Shown here one piece after another: positions 12,175-23,204 of a DNA stretch of 64,000 bases. Within the stretch, counting starts at the first letter, position 1. Every line of letters begins with the position of its first letter. Source of the DNA: Trematomus loennbergii (taxonomy: Eukaryota; Chordata; Actinopteri; Perciformes; Nototheniidae); NCBI GenBank assembly GCA_012861695.1, contig JAAOOA010000056.1:5058707-5122706 (forward strand), written 5' to 3'. A program made the translations under genes and the position numbers. The notes below the pieces were generated by a model that made no database searches, was not told where the DNA came from, and worked only from the letters and a program-made list of their open reading frames with translations.

Positions 12175-14820
12175 AACTGTGTGTATGTGTATGTGTGTGT
12201 GTTTTCCTTATAGGAGGAGTTCTGCTTCCCTGTGGAGTGTCTCTCTCTGACGGTGGAGGAGGTGATGCACATCAGACAGGTGCTGGTAAAGGCAGAGCTG
12301 GAGAAGTTCCAGCAGTACAAAGAGGTCTACAACGCCATGAAGAAGGGAAAGGTAACTGCTGCCCCCATCATCATTATCAGTAGAAAAAGAAACACTGTAT
12401 AGAATCAGTTGTAACCTGCTGTACCATTCTTGATATCTAACATCATCTTTTTTTTTTATTGCAGCTCTGCTTCTGTTGTCGAACCAAAAGGTTTTCCCTG
12501 TTCACCTGGTCCTACATCTGCCAGTTTTGCAAAAAGTAAAACAACCTACATGATTATCTTCATCTCTTGCATTGTTTGAAAAAAGTATTTAGAAGTAAGC
12601 TTGACTGTTTACATCCTCTTCATTTTTTCTCCGTGCAGGCCTGTGTGTGCACAGTGCTGCAAAAAGGTGAGTCAGCTTGAATGAATCGATCAGCCAATCA
12701 GCTGTCAGAGCAGCATTTACTTGATCCACTATAAGATCTAATTAGGCAACTGACAATAATGTGGTGACATCCAAAAACTGACTTTATCTTATTTAACAAC
12801 TCTTCTATTGCCTTAAGATACACTAGTGAGTCCCTAATATATTACAAAATAATAATAACCTTAGCCCAAACGCTGCTCAAAAAGCTGCTTCGGGCATTCC
12901 CACTGTTCTCTGAAAGTATTATTTACAATAAATAATGGGTTTCACAGGGCAGTGGTGCCATCGTTGTGTTGTGCCTGAACGGCTATAAACTGTGTATGCA
13001 ACCATATTGTTTTTCTGATGTTCTTAAAGCTATCTTTTGTATCATTATAATATTAAAGATGCCTATTCAAGTAGATGAACTGAACATGTGAATTCCTTAA
13101 AACATGTAGGCCTCATCAGTATTCTTTCTCAGTAACCATTAAGCTTTTACTTAATTACATTCCTATCTGGTCTCTCTAACAGATGCGGCTGCCGTCCAAA
13201 CCTTATTCCAGCTTGCCCATCTACTCCATTGGCTCCACCAACACCCTCCCCAGGGAGCGGGTGAATGCCATTGCTGCCGTAGGACAAGGGTTCTCTGTGG
13301 CTGGAGGGCCGGGGCCGTCAGCAGAGGGAGGGGCCGCAGCGCCTCCCACTTTGAAAGCAGAAAAAAAGGGGGCATCTATAGGAGCTGGAAAAGCCTCTGG
13401 AGCCACAGCTGCTGCCAAATCAGAGAAGTCCTCCAGCAGCCCACAGCGCCACGGCCTGCACAAGACCATATCCAAGTAAGAGCTAAACACACTCATATTC
13501 ATTCAGGCAGGAAGTTCTTATGTACAACTAATTATCCTGTTGAGAGTTAGCATGATATTAGTACATTTGCCCCAAACGCCTCATTTCCACAAAGCCCTGA
13601 GTCATGGATGTATGCATGGATGTACAGTACCCAAAGATGGGGCATATTTCAATAAATGTGAATTGCTCGCCTGGTACATACACCAAAATGTTTTCTAAAT
13701 GATGGGGGCAGTACTACTTTTCCCACTGACCTGTATGCAGGTACCTGCTTGGCTTGTGCTGACGTCACTGATTTTTCTCTTTTCGCCTTTTCCTCAGATC
13801 AAGGAAAGTTGTACAAATACTCTATAAAACCTCCTTGAATCAAAAATCGAAATAGTCATATTTATAGTCAATATAGTTATTATTCACAATGTTTGTCGTT
13901 TGAGGTTTCCTGTCAACAATTTCAAATATGTCTCTATTACAATTGACATTCTTTTTGCCCGTAATCAAATTTCATACTGCAATACTGTGATTGGCTACCG
14001 GGTAAATTGCATTGCTTGACTATGTTGAAAGTCAAATTGTGTTATAGTATAATACAAAATAAACTCTTTAACACATTTTGAAACGATATAGAAATGTTTT
14101 TTGGTTGTTTGAGATTAAATATCTGTCCAATTTCCCTGAACTGAATTGCATTTACATTTTTTTCTTCGGAGATACAGAAGCACAGTTTGCATATTTTTGT
14201 TTTGTACAAAGGGTCCAGAGGTATTTATATGTTCTTTATCATAATTTCATAAAATGCTGGGACATATATTGCATTACATAATCTTTATTCAAACAATTCA
14301 ATTCAAGTGTTGATTTATCCAAATGCTGAAAAAAAGAAAAGGAAAAACGGAAAAACCCAAACAATGAATCAATTCACATGACTAGTGACCACTACATGTT
14401 AGTGAGAAAATACCCTTTTTTGTAATTAGGATTAAGTCACCCTGACACACAGATTGTGTTACCCATGTGTTACATGTTTAGTTTCAACAATAAGTCAAAG
14501 TAAGTAAAAAAAACAATATCCCTCTGATCCTGTTTATGCCTTCCTGTCCTCCTGTCCCATGTAGGTTATCCAAGCACGGCTCTTTAAAGTCTCACGAGGA
14601 ACTGGAGCTGCCCTCAGAGCTGACGGAGGACTGGGCCACCATGGAGGTGTGTGTGGACTGCAAGACGTTCATCACTGACATTATCGCCTCCAGCAAGCAC
14701 AGCCTGTCCCTGGCCACCAAGAGAGCGCGCCTAAAACGCAAGACCCAGTCCTTCTACATGTCCTCCCCTAAAGGACGGGAGGAGTACCGGCCGTCAGAAC
14801 GGACAATCAAGGAGATCTGA
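1586..14820 (+). CDS. spire1: spire type actin nucleation factor 1, 3' part of gene (spliced)
   Basis: Spire proteins nucleate actin filaments through tandem WH2 repeats and cooperate with formins through an N-terminal KIND domain, mostly on vesicle membranes. Exons seen: 1586-1660, 1904-2068, 2578-2664, 4320-4449, 5046-5087, 8632-8795, 8898-8991, 9186-9328, 12214-12351, 12465-12535, 12639-12666, 13183-13475 and 14565-14820. All are in matching phase and together give 561 residues. Four WH2 repeats appear in order, with cores GVKLKKV, YNLRKV, RPPLNPV and RKLRPV. The Spir-box ([20 protein letters not shown]) is in 12214-12351. The zinc-finger region with paired cysteines (CFCC, CQFC, CAQCC, CVDC) is in the last four exons. 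The end [19 protein letters not shown] is typical of SPIRE1 rather than SPIRE2. The KIND domain is missing only because it lies upstream of the window. Whether this is the a or b fish paralogue is unknown. Introns not listed separately hold nothing I recognise. Confidence 0.95.
5088..8631. other. spire1 intron with cassette exon and an old dispersed repeat
   Basis: This 3.5-kb intron holds the 51-bp cassette exon described separately. At about 7045-7440 it also holds a degenerate copy of a common fish repeat, recognised by 'tggctctgtccaaa' and by 'ttatgctaagctaagctaac'. The remainder shows nothing I can identify; reading frames at 5422-5622, 5982-6218 and 6427-6615 look like chance. Confidence 0.5.
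7768..7818 (+). CDS. spire1: candidate alternative spire1 cassette exon (17 codons)
   Basis: A 51-bp open segment is preceded by a pyrimidine stretch ending TTTTAG and followed by GTAAGG. It enters and leaves in phase 1, exactly the phase of the junction between the exons ending at 5087 and starting at 8632. It can therefore be included or skipped without shifting the frame. It would add [17 protein letters not shown] in the linker between the WH2 cluster and the Spir-box. Splice sites and phase are seen directly; its use in transcripts is inferred. Confidence 0.6.
   Translation, partial: VLAKLAVCLRICSVPE
10417..10512 (+). CDS. spire1: candidate spire1 'ExonC' (mitochondria-targeting alternative exon), 32 codons
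   Basis: This 96-bp segment begins after a very strong polypyrimidine tract ending TTTGCAG and ends before GTTTGC. It is phase 0 at both ends, matching the junction between the exon ending at 9328 and the Spir-box exon starting at 12214. The encoded peptide contains a hydrophobic or amphipathic stretch, [19 protein letters not shown], flanked by basic residues. In mammals SPIRE1 has an alternatively spliced ExonC, between the WH2 repeats and the Spir-box, that targets the protein to the mitochondrial outer membrane. Position and character agree with that exon. The identification is inference, since I cannot align it, and the fish version would be shorter than the mammalian one (58 residues as I recall). 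Confidence 0.6.
11350..11675. repeat. MITE-like dispersed repeat copy
   Basis: This stretch shares blocks with the element at 35455-35880: 'tctgattggttagct' and 'ttgtgattggtcaac', 'gcagaccatttacatgca', and 'ggaaaaccccaaaaa.cataat'. It is an old, truncated copy of the same non-coding family; a further fragment is near 32600-32740. Confidence 0.55.
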
Positions 14821-16640
14821 AACTCCTCATCTCTCTATCTCTGGCTCCTTCCAGCTCCTTCGGCACAATTAGAAGCACTCAGCACTGGGTATGATCTTAC
14901 TGTACACGTATACTCAGATTTGGACCTCGGTGGTGGACGGTGTGGTGTTTGTCGCTGTTTTCTGATCGTCGTGAATAGCTCTTTCAGACAAGAGCATACA
15001 GTTGGTTTTTTTACCATATCATAGATGATCCTTTAATCTCTGGCCACAGACTTTTGAATTACTTCATTACCCGGGTGGTCCAACCCAACTCACATTAAAA
15101 TCTTTAAGCACAAGACTGAAGACGGACTGTTGGCCCTGCAGAGAGACTTTAATGTAACTGAGAGTGACTCTACGGAATAACAAACTGTACATTTTCTATG
15201 GGTTTATTTTTTTTACATGTGTGTATACGGTAAATGATTGTTCGATGAAGTCCCTCTGTTTTATTTTGCTGATGATGATCAATGAAACTCCTCCCACTTT
15301 TCTCTTTGCAAAGCATATTTAAAAGCATGCTTTCAAAAAAAAAGCAACCCGTTCTTTGCATCACAATTAAAACAAATAACTGGTTTTCATTCAAACGTAG
15401 TGCCAAATGATAACAGCTTTCTTATCCATGTCACCCCAAACAAAAGATGTGCTGTTGTCTTACAAGATGAGACAAACTGGGGCCCTAGAAATCTGTTTTT
15501 AAATCTCAGTTTCTCAGATGGAAAAACCAAAACTAGATGCTACTGTAATAATACAACTAATGCTAAGCTAATCAGATTTAATCACATAAGACTTGCACTT
15601 TCAGAAAGGAATAATTCTAAGAAGAAAAGTGAAGCTGCAGAGATGTTGTTTCTCCTTCATGTGTGTTTGTCTGTCTCCATTAGTTATATCTGGGTCACGC
15701 TCAAAAACATTTCCCATGATGCAACACTTTTATTAAAACGTTCCAGTCTGGTAAATAACCACATCTTCCACACTCCACAGCCCCAGTTGGGGAGATCCCA
15801 AAAGAGCAGACGTAAATGAACAAATAAATATGTTGTTCAACCTTATTGCTACTAGTAGAGAAGCAGATTACAAATGTTTTTAGGGCCATTAAAGCACATT
15901 TAACCTACTGTCCATTCATATGCAACTAACTACAATCACTAAGAGTAAAGCAGGTATAGCAACATTTTTACCTTCTGTACCATGTGTCAGTTTTTTCAGT
16001 TGTGCCATGTCTTGATTTACATATGCATTTTTAAATGTATCTTTGCGTTGATAAATATATATTATATATTAAATTGTTTACTTTTCTTTACATTAAGTAT
16101 TTGTATTGTGTAAGGATTAGTCATAATTAACACCTCATGTTTTGTGTACAGATGCACAGTTCACTGTACAGACTTCAGGAAAAAACCAACATACTGTAAG
16201 TCTCAATATGATGCCTTTAGGATTTCTCTCCCTCATTCAGAGTCTCATTACTGGCCTGGGTGTCTATTTTGTTCTTTATAACACTCCTCATTAATATATT
16301 TCTGCCTTAATAACTGCCTTTTTTTACTATCACACTCACATATTGAACAGTCATTTACTGTACCTGTACATACTTCGTTTCTAAAGGTGTGTTTGTAGGT
16401 CCGGTGTGTTGCCTGGATGGTGTCATGGCGGTGAGACTGTTGTAGATCTGTCTCTCTGAGAGGGGAACTCTCCCAGTGCATTAGGGTGTTCAGGGCAGAG
16501 TCCACAGTGTGACTGCATCATGCATGTACTACGGTGTAGCTTGTACCCTCAGTCTGTATTACCTTTAAGATGTACCTCCCTGCAGAGAGTGCAACAAAAT
16601 GATGACTACAACAATAAACTCTAATGCAATACCTGATCAT
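14821..16640 (+). other. spire1: spire1 3' untranslated region
   Basis: The stop codon at 14818-14820 is followed by about 1.8 kb without credible coding sequence, ending in a canonical AATAAA at 16613-16618. The frames at 15400-15819 and 16248-16505 within it show no family resemblance. Confidence 0.7.
16613..16618 (+). terminator. spire1 polyadenylation signal AATAAA
   Basis: A canonical hexamer follows 'gactacaac' and is followed by a T-rich stretch from about 16640. It is the first good signal that ends the spire1 3'UTR at a plausible length. Confidence 0.6.
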
Positions 16641-17118
16641 GAATCTTCTTTGTTCTTGATTTAAACCGATTTAAACACACCAGTATGAAAACACATGTTA
16701 TGTCTTGACCTGTTTCCCTTTTTTCTGGCATTTTATAGAACAAATGATTAGCAGATACATTTTGTTATGTTATATGCAGCCCTTGCCGGATGATGTTGGC
16801 AGTCTTCCATTCATAAGTGGTGACGTGGTTAAAAGTAATGTGATGGCGAGGCGAGCTGGTTGTTATCCAGTTGACATTCTAAGGTTCACTCTCTTTCCAA
16901 GACAAAACATTCTAAAAAAACAACCTGCTATCAGTGATCGACTGATAGAGCTAAAGAAATCTGGCTGAAGGAGAGTGAAAAACATTATGGAACATAAAGA
17001 TTTTCAAAGGGTTGATTTTCTTTCTGTTTGGTTTAATGTAGAAACTGTTATAGTGTGACTGTGTGAGTGTACTGTGATGGAATACTTCCATCTCACGTAC
17101 AATAACGGGGGGTTACGT
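16641..17118. other. intergenic, nothing recognised
   Basis: An 87-codon plus-strand frame at 16705-16968 has no family features I know. The last 20 bases (17101-17118) carry 'aataacggggggttacgta', which reappears inverted at 18482-18500 and so belongs to the neighbouring DIRS-type repeats. Confidence 0.4.
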
Positions 17119-17393
17119 ATTGTAACCCTAGTTATATAAGTACAGGCGGAGCCCTCTACTGGACTCTATGGGTACTACTCTCAACCATGCTATGCAAGCA
17201 TTCACCTACTGAGATACATAAACGTAGCCGGCCAATCGGGGCGAGCCTACCTGAATGCGCGCGCAGGCCCACAGTATATAAGGCGGCCACGCCTCCTGAC
17301 TGTCATCCTACACCCTCTTCAGCGAGAGGCATAGGAAAGACAGGGCCCCTAGGTAGAGGGCTCCGCCTGTGCTTATATAACTAGGGTTACAAT
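17119..17393. mobile_element. miniature DIRS-like element with inverted termini
   Basis: The 275-bp unit starts ATTGTAACCCTAGTTATATA and ends with its inverted complement, followed inside by a shared 'acaggcggagccctctac' block, about 38 bp of near-perfect inverted repeat. Its interior (about 17190-17300) is homologous in reverse to 20540-20660, the end of the larger DIRS-like element nearby. It looks like an internally deleted derivative with no coding capacity. Confidence 0.65.
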
Positions 17394-17975
17394 CAAGCCC
17401 CCAGGAAGTGCGCCGGACTCTGATGAAAATATTCGTGCTGGCCAAACGGCGGTACTACACTTCCTTTTGGTTGCCAGGCCCGGAAACACTTTTTTCCATT
17501 GACTTACATCGGGAAAGAGTGGTCTGTAAATCGTTGGATAATTTTTTTTAAACTAAATAAACTACCCAGTATGAACACTTGTATCGCCCTTATTAAAAAC
17601 ATTCGTTCCTCAAGTTGTAAAATGTGCTAATAACGTTATTCTGAGAGTTATTTCCCTCTGCATTATGAACGCGCATCTAACCCACGGGACCGCGCCGCCC
17701 AGCACGTTCATGTTACGTGTTCAGCACTACATGCGTTTATCTTTACCCATGGATGCACAATAAGAACGGACCCATATCGCCTTACTGCCAGCCCACGGAG
17801 CTGTAATAATGAATATGTTGCACATGTTTGCTGTAATTCATCATTTGTAAAATATTATACTACATGGGCTGTATGATTAAATCTTGTACCGTAAATGTTG
17901 TATTAAATAAAGTTAATATTACCGACGTAGATTAACGTCCCTGTAGCTTCTTATTGCACTAAGAAGCTTATTGCA

Positions 17976-18022
<47 letters not shown>

Positions 18023-18477
18023 ATATATATATACAGTGCAATAATTCTTTCATGCTAAATGAAGCTCTGTTGCTTGGATATCACTAGATCCTGTTACAGC
18101 TTAATATAAAAGTAAATAACGATTGATGTGTAAATTAGCATAATTACTAGCTAACCGCTAGCTGCTAACTGCCGCCTCGTTAATATCAAATCTATCATAA
18201 CAAACATTACCATGCTGTCATGAACGTGTGGTGCTGTTACGTGTATGCAAATTGACGTGCTTGATGTGAACAAGCATTTTGGGGGGCATGGTTAAAGTTG
18301 CGCATGCGCTATGAGCGCACATACGGGTACTTCTCAGGCATGCCGGGTAATCTGTGACGTTTCGCTCTCTCAAAAGTTGGGCCATTTTATCATCATGCGC
18401 GAATGAGCAACTCTCATAAGAATGAATGAGGCCCCGCCTCCCACGCTGTATCCAGTTCTTATTATACATCCATGGTT
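17394..18477. other. sequence between two DIRS-like pieces, with TA microsatellite
   Basis: No gene is seen. The left part begins with a GC-rich block ('aggaagtgcgccggactctg', then 'gaaaatattcgtgctgg') that looks repeat-derived, but I cannot name the family. A (TA)n run, partly palindromic with 'cttattgcactgtg' and 'cagtgcaata' on its sides, occupies about 17979-18044. Confidence 0.4.
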
Positions 18478-18916
18478 ACAGTACGTAACCCCCCGTTATA
18501 TCTCACACAGGCTCCGCCCTCTACTGGACTCTATGGGTACAGTGGGTGGAGCCCTGATGGATAAACGCCCTGTCGTTCCACAACATCAACCCATCACACT
18601 GCCCCTGACCGGCCTTTGGTTAACAGCCACCGCACCCCAACTTCCTCTCATCCGGTTGAGACCGTGGAGAAGTCGGGGCCACAGCTTACTTGGCTGGGTA
18701 GAGCACACTCACACACTCTTACCCTTGTAGAGTGTGCATGAAAAATAGTGAGGAAGGCTCTCCCCGCCTGCCCATAGGCAGGCAGGGAGAGTCCTCCAGC
18801 CCTGTATGGGGCTTACTGCGCACCATGTTTCCCGGGTCCCTAAGGAGCATGGGAAAACATAAGTGCATTATGTCCAGGGGGGGGGTCAGATACCTACTGA
18901 CCCACAGCCCCCCCCC

Positions 18917-19297
18917 TCACCAGTCCTGTGTTGCCCCAGCAAGCACAGACGATGAGAAGGAGCCAGACATATCCAAGAGATAAAACCTTATGAAGGGGCC
19001 TGGCGTAGACCAAGACGCCGCCGTGCATATGTCCTCCACACTCACGCCGTTGAACAAGGCTGTTGATACAGCCATACCACGTGTAGAGTATGCATGGACC
19101 CCAGTGGGGAAGGCTCTCCCCGCCTGTCCATAGGCATGTGAAATGCACTCGCAGAGCCATCCTCTCAGGCGTTTCTTGGACAGAGCTTTACCGGCCACAC
19201 CATCCCCAAAGCACACAAACAGTTGTTCAGTGCGCCTAATGGAAGCCATGCGCCCTACATAACATGCCAGCGCACGCACCGGGCAGAGGAGGTGCAA
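18917..19297 (-). pseudogene. DIRS tyrosine recombinase C-terminal fragment
   Basis: The 126-residue open frame contains HAYSTRGMAVSTALFNGVS followed by an ASWSTPGPFIRFYLLD-like tail. This matches the H-x-x-R ... (H/W) ... Y arrangement of tyrosine recombinases of DIRS elements (R in STRG, Y in RFYLLD). The N-terminal half of the enzyme is missing or out of frame. It is a remnant within the DIRS-type element. Confidence 0.75.
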
Positions 19298-19724
19298 TTT
19301 AGCCTCCCTGTCCCCAATATGGGGTGGAAGACTAAAGCCGTCTAACTGTATAGCCCTCGCCCTGAACGAACTCCTTAGGTTCTTGGGAACAAAGGAGGGG
19401 TTCGGTCTGAGTGTCGCCCGCTACGGTCACCCCGAATCAAAAGGCAACTCGGGCGCATCGACAGAGTGGTCAGCTCGCACACTCTCTTGGCCGAAGGCAA
19501 GCAGCAAAGCTGTTTTCAATGATAGTGCCTTCAGGGAGGAGAGCTCCAGAGGCACAAATGGTTCTGTGACCAGAGCACCGTACGTTGTACTCGTAGGCTA
19601 CCCCCTGGAAGGCAAAACGCAAATACTTTCTGTGCTTTGGAGCAATTTTCGACATGAAAGTAAGCGTCCTTCAGGTCGATGGTTGTGAACCAATCACCCG
19701 GCTGACCTAGTTCCAGTAATTGGT

Positions 19725-20105
19725 TTACATATGGAACTTTTTGCAGGCAATGTGCTGATTCAGGCTGCGAAGATCCAGAATGGGTCTGAATTCTCCTGTC
19801 TTCTTGGGAACCAGGAAGTACATGGAGTAAAGCCTATTTTCTCTCTCCTGAGAGTGCACAACAGACACAGCCTGTTTTTGCAACAGGGCCAGAATCTCTG
19901 TTGAAAGGAAACCTATCTCCTGGGATGATAGATTTGCCTCTCTTATGCCCCTGAATGGAGGAGGGACGCTGCAAAACTGGAGTGAGTACCCAGTTTCAGT
20001 GTCCTGTCCTACCATTCTGTCAGTACACAGCTGAGCTTCCATTCCCCATAAAACTGTGTTAGGGGACCTGCATAAAAGGAAGATTGGCTCATGGGGGGCT
20101 GACAC
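19725..20105 (-). pseudogene. DIRS reverse transcriptase N-terminal fragment
   Basis: The frame includes 'YFLVPKKTGEFRPILDLRSL', the typical reverse transcriptase motif 1/2 of DIRS elements, with upstream 'GIREANLSSQEI'. The catalytic YxDD region is not found in frame downstream, so the enzyme is truncated. Frames at 19383-19688 between it and the recombinase are shadows or degenerate remains. Confidence 0.7.
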
Positions 20106-20662
20106 AGAAAGGGCCGATTTTCTACTGAGGTCCTTGAACGCACCACGGCACGCTCTCGGGGGCCGCGTGCCCCGTCATAATGCCGTCTTCACACCGACGG
20201 TGAAATGCATCAATCGGAGCTATTACACTAGGCGAGGTGTGTTTTCTGACAACAACACGCCGGCCATAATGTCCCTGCACCCGCATAGCGCTTTGACAGC
20301 ACTTCCTGCGGTTAATCACACTCACATGCGCGCGCCCCGCTGGAATGGCGAACGTGAATGGCGAACGTGAATGGCACCGCCTCGGCCATATTCTGGACCC
20401 CCAAACACTCGAAGCAGAGGTTTGGGGCACGAAGGACAGGCCCTGGTCTCTAGAAGTGGCGACTCCATGAAGGTATGATAACTTATTTCTTCTTCTTTCA
20501 AACGTTCTACTTTCTCTGTCAGGTGTTGTCCTGCTCGCTGAAGATAAAAGGATGACAGTCAGGAGGCGTCTTATATACTGTGGCCTGCGCGCGCATTCAG
20601 GTAGGCTCGCCCCAATTGGCCGGCTACGTTTATGTATCTCAGTAGGTGAATGCTGGCATATG

Positions 20663-22156
20663 CTGTGTTCCTGCAGCTGGAGGAGGGGCACCAGGTGTGT
20701 GTGCGTATGGCTGCGCTGCAGATGCACGGTTGAGCATCTGGCCGCCATACAACATTTAGTGGGTACATCTCAGTCCAATGTAAGAAGCTATGGTGCAAAT
20801 GCAGAGAGATTCAAAACAGCTGAATGCAGAACACTTACTGTAGGTTCCAAAAAAACTGAAATTGCAGACAGCTGTCAATGATAATGGTGTATGTCCATTG
20901 TCCAAAATATATAACATCTAAAATCAGTCCAGTGAATTGTGCTTGTTTAATTTGTTGCTTTTTAGGGATTTCTGTAGGTTGTAAGCTCAGTTCACTACTT
21001 TGATCCTCTCTGAAATATTTCAAGAAATAATGGATGGATGGAAAACAGTACTTGAGTAAATCTACTTAGTTACTTCACACCTCTGCCACTGACCTGAGAT
21101 CAGTCTCAGTGCAGTAATCTCTGAGTCTGAGGAACCTGTATTGTGTTTCTTTTCATGCACTCACGCTGCCCCCTGCTGGTGATTTGTGAAGTCCTTTTGA
21201 AGTGTATTCCCTTTATATAACACTATACAACCATACAGGTTTCAAACCCAAGTCCTCCCCAGAGACAGACATAATCAACGTTATATATATATGTATATAT
21301 ATATATATGAATACAAATGCAAATGCATGTTAATATACATTTAATAACATTACCCTCTAATGGTGAGGGTAGGAAAATGAACTGAATCCCCTTTGTTTCA
21401 TTCTTTTAAAGTAGTTTGATGGATGTTATGTGTAGTTGCAGATGACAGCATAATACATCTCGGAAAAGGATCTATATCGCGAGAACACGATGCAGCCGTT
21501 ATTGTCATTTTGTTGCTCTGTCAATAAAGTTCCATGACAAAAAAGTACGTTACCATAGAGACATGTAAACTGTCAAACGTTTTTTCTTTTTAAATGAAAT
21601 ATAGTTGTTGGTTTTGCAGGATAAAATATTGATCTCCAAGAGTGAGAGTGACTGCGGGAACTGAAGTAAGTGACTGTTACACTTCGTGTTAGCTAGCATC
21701 ATGCTACATGGTGACCACTGTATTAGCATCACTGTGCCTCTGTCTCCTAGTCGATGTTTCCTTACTTATTGATTACATTACCGTACGTTACATGGTTTTT
21801 TAATACAAATTAATGACTCTTGAAAGTTATTTGGTATATTTGGCATTTTAAAGAGCAACTGAAACACCGAATTAACTTTAGTTTTGAGATAAACCATCTT
21901 AACCCTTGAATTATGTTCATTTTGGGACACTTTGGTACTGTATAACAGCATTTACAATCCCTAACATATATGGTCTTTATCTTAATTCCCAACAATATAG
22001 GTAACAGTTATAAAATAATGTGCTTTGTCACAATAACAATGGAAATGTCATTCATCTTTTTTGTGATTAAGTAATATTTTATGATGAAAAAAATCCACGT
22101 CCACTATTATAAATGACCTGGGTTGCATACTCATCCAGCAAAATAGAAACGAAACA

Positions 22157-22255
<99 letters not shown>

Positions 22256-22870
22256 GTCCCACCCAAAACATCTTATTAACCCAACACCACACAAGGGTTA
22301 AAGAGAAAAAAGGGTGTATCAAACGTACCTTTTTATTATTAACCGTAAATATCTTATCTATCTTTGTCAGCTGAGATGACACAGTGTAAACATTCTCTGT
22401 TAAATACCCTACATTCAAATGATTATTTAAGTACAGAAAGTATCAGCAATCAAAATGAGAAGTACAAAATGACCCTTTTTATAATGAAGTATATATCACT
22501 AGATTATAATTTTCAAGCACTAATATGCTCAATTTAGTTGATAAACCTTGGGATAATTTTAAATTCTTTATATACTGCCTGGTAGTTTAATCTATTTAAC
22601 AGTTTATAAGTTGATTTGAAGGATATTTTGTATTAAAAAAACTTACTCTGCAAAGTAACTAAAGCTGTCAAATGAATAAACTAAAGTTAAAAGTACAATA
22701 TTTGCTTCCAAAATGTATTGCAGTAGCGTACAAATCCAGAGTAGCAGAACATGTAATTAAACATTGTGAAGAACAAGAACCTCAGAATAGTACTTAAGTA
22801 CAGAACTTGACTAAATGCAACTAGTGAATGTACGGCACTTGTACGGCTCGGTCTCTCCAGTCCCCACAGG
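20663..22870. other. intergenic region upstream of iqcg
   Basis: No coding exon is recognised. It contains a short AT-rich palindromic TA run near 21280-21308, the long GT microsatellite listed separately, and 'agtacttaagtacagaacttgac' type repeat debris at about 22785-22815. The iqcg promoter must lie here but no core element stands out. Confidence 0.4.
22159..22252. repeat. (GT)47 microsatellite
   Basis: An uninterrupted dinucleotide run of about 94 bp. The open frames across it on both strands (poly-VC and poly-TH) are artefacts of the repeat. Confidence 0.95.
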
Positions 22871-23141
22871 ATGTCTTTATCCAGGATTCAGAGTCTGAGG
22901 CTGGCAGCTGTAGTGGAGGACTGTGCAGACCAGCTGGAGATCCTGGGACACACCCTGACGGTGCAGATCAGGAAAGAGAGAGGAGATTCAGCGGATCAGG
23001 TGAACCACTGTGTTTATCACCTGTTCCTGTTGAGAGGAACCAGAGGAACATCAACCAGCTGCTCTGATCGGATGATGAAGATGATGTTTTAGGTTATTCT
23101 CCATTTCATTATCTTACTGGACAAATGTATAGACTAAAATG

Positions 23142-23204
<63 letters not shown>

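Larger units (their letters stand above)
9329..12213. other. spire1 intron with repeat fragments
   Basis: Besides the candidate ExonC at 10417-10512, this intron contains a short 'gataagataagataagactttatttatcc' type retroelement tail near 9679-9730. It also contains a MITE-like copy at about 11350-11675 and a GT-rich run at about 12126-12202 just before the next acceptor. Other reading frames are not supported. Confidence 0.5.
18478..20662 (-). mobile_element. degraded DIRS-type (tyrosine recombinase) retrotransposon
   Basis: In minus-strand order the element shows a 5' region with the terminal-repeat block shared with 17119-17393, a reverse transcriptase fragment, and a tyrosine recombinase fragment. 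It ends in another copy of the 'ctccgccctctactggactc' terminal block near 18510. DIRS elements integrate with a tyrosine recombinase instead of a DDE integrase and have inverted rather than direct terminal repeats, matching this. The coding regions are broken by stops and frameshifts and large parts are absent. Confidence 0.8.

Noticed and set aside
13221..13502. Minus-strand frame of 93 codons opposite a spire1 exon
   Set aside because: Shadow of the GC-rich coding exon 13183-13475; the plus strand has splice sites and Spire motifs.
15400..15819. 139-codon plus-strand frame
   Set aside because: It lies in the spire1 3'UTR with no domain, no start support and AT-rich composition.
20122..20748. 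208-codon minus-strand frame
   Set aside because: It crosses the DIRS terminal block and shows no gag, RT or other domain. It is probably the degenerate 5' part of that element rather than a gene.
22048..22418. Several long open frames of poly-TH and poly-VC on both strands
   Set aside because: They are translations of the GT/CA microsatellite at 22159-22252. The same applies to frames at 23114-23332 and 55892-56251.
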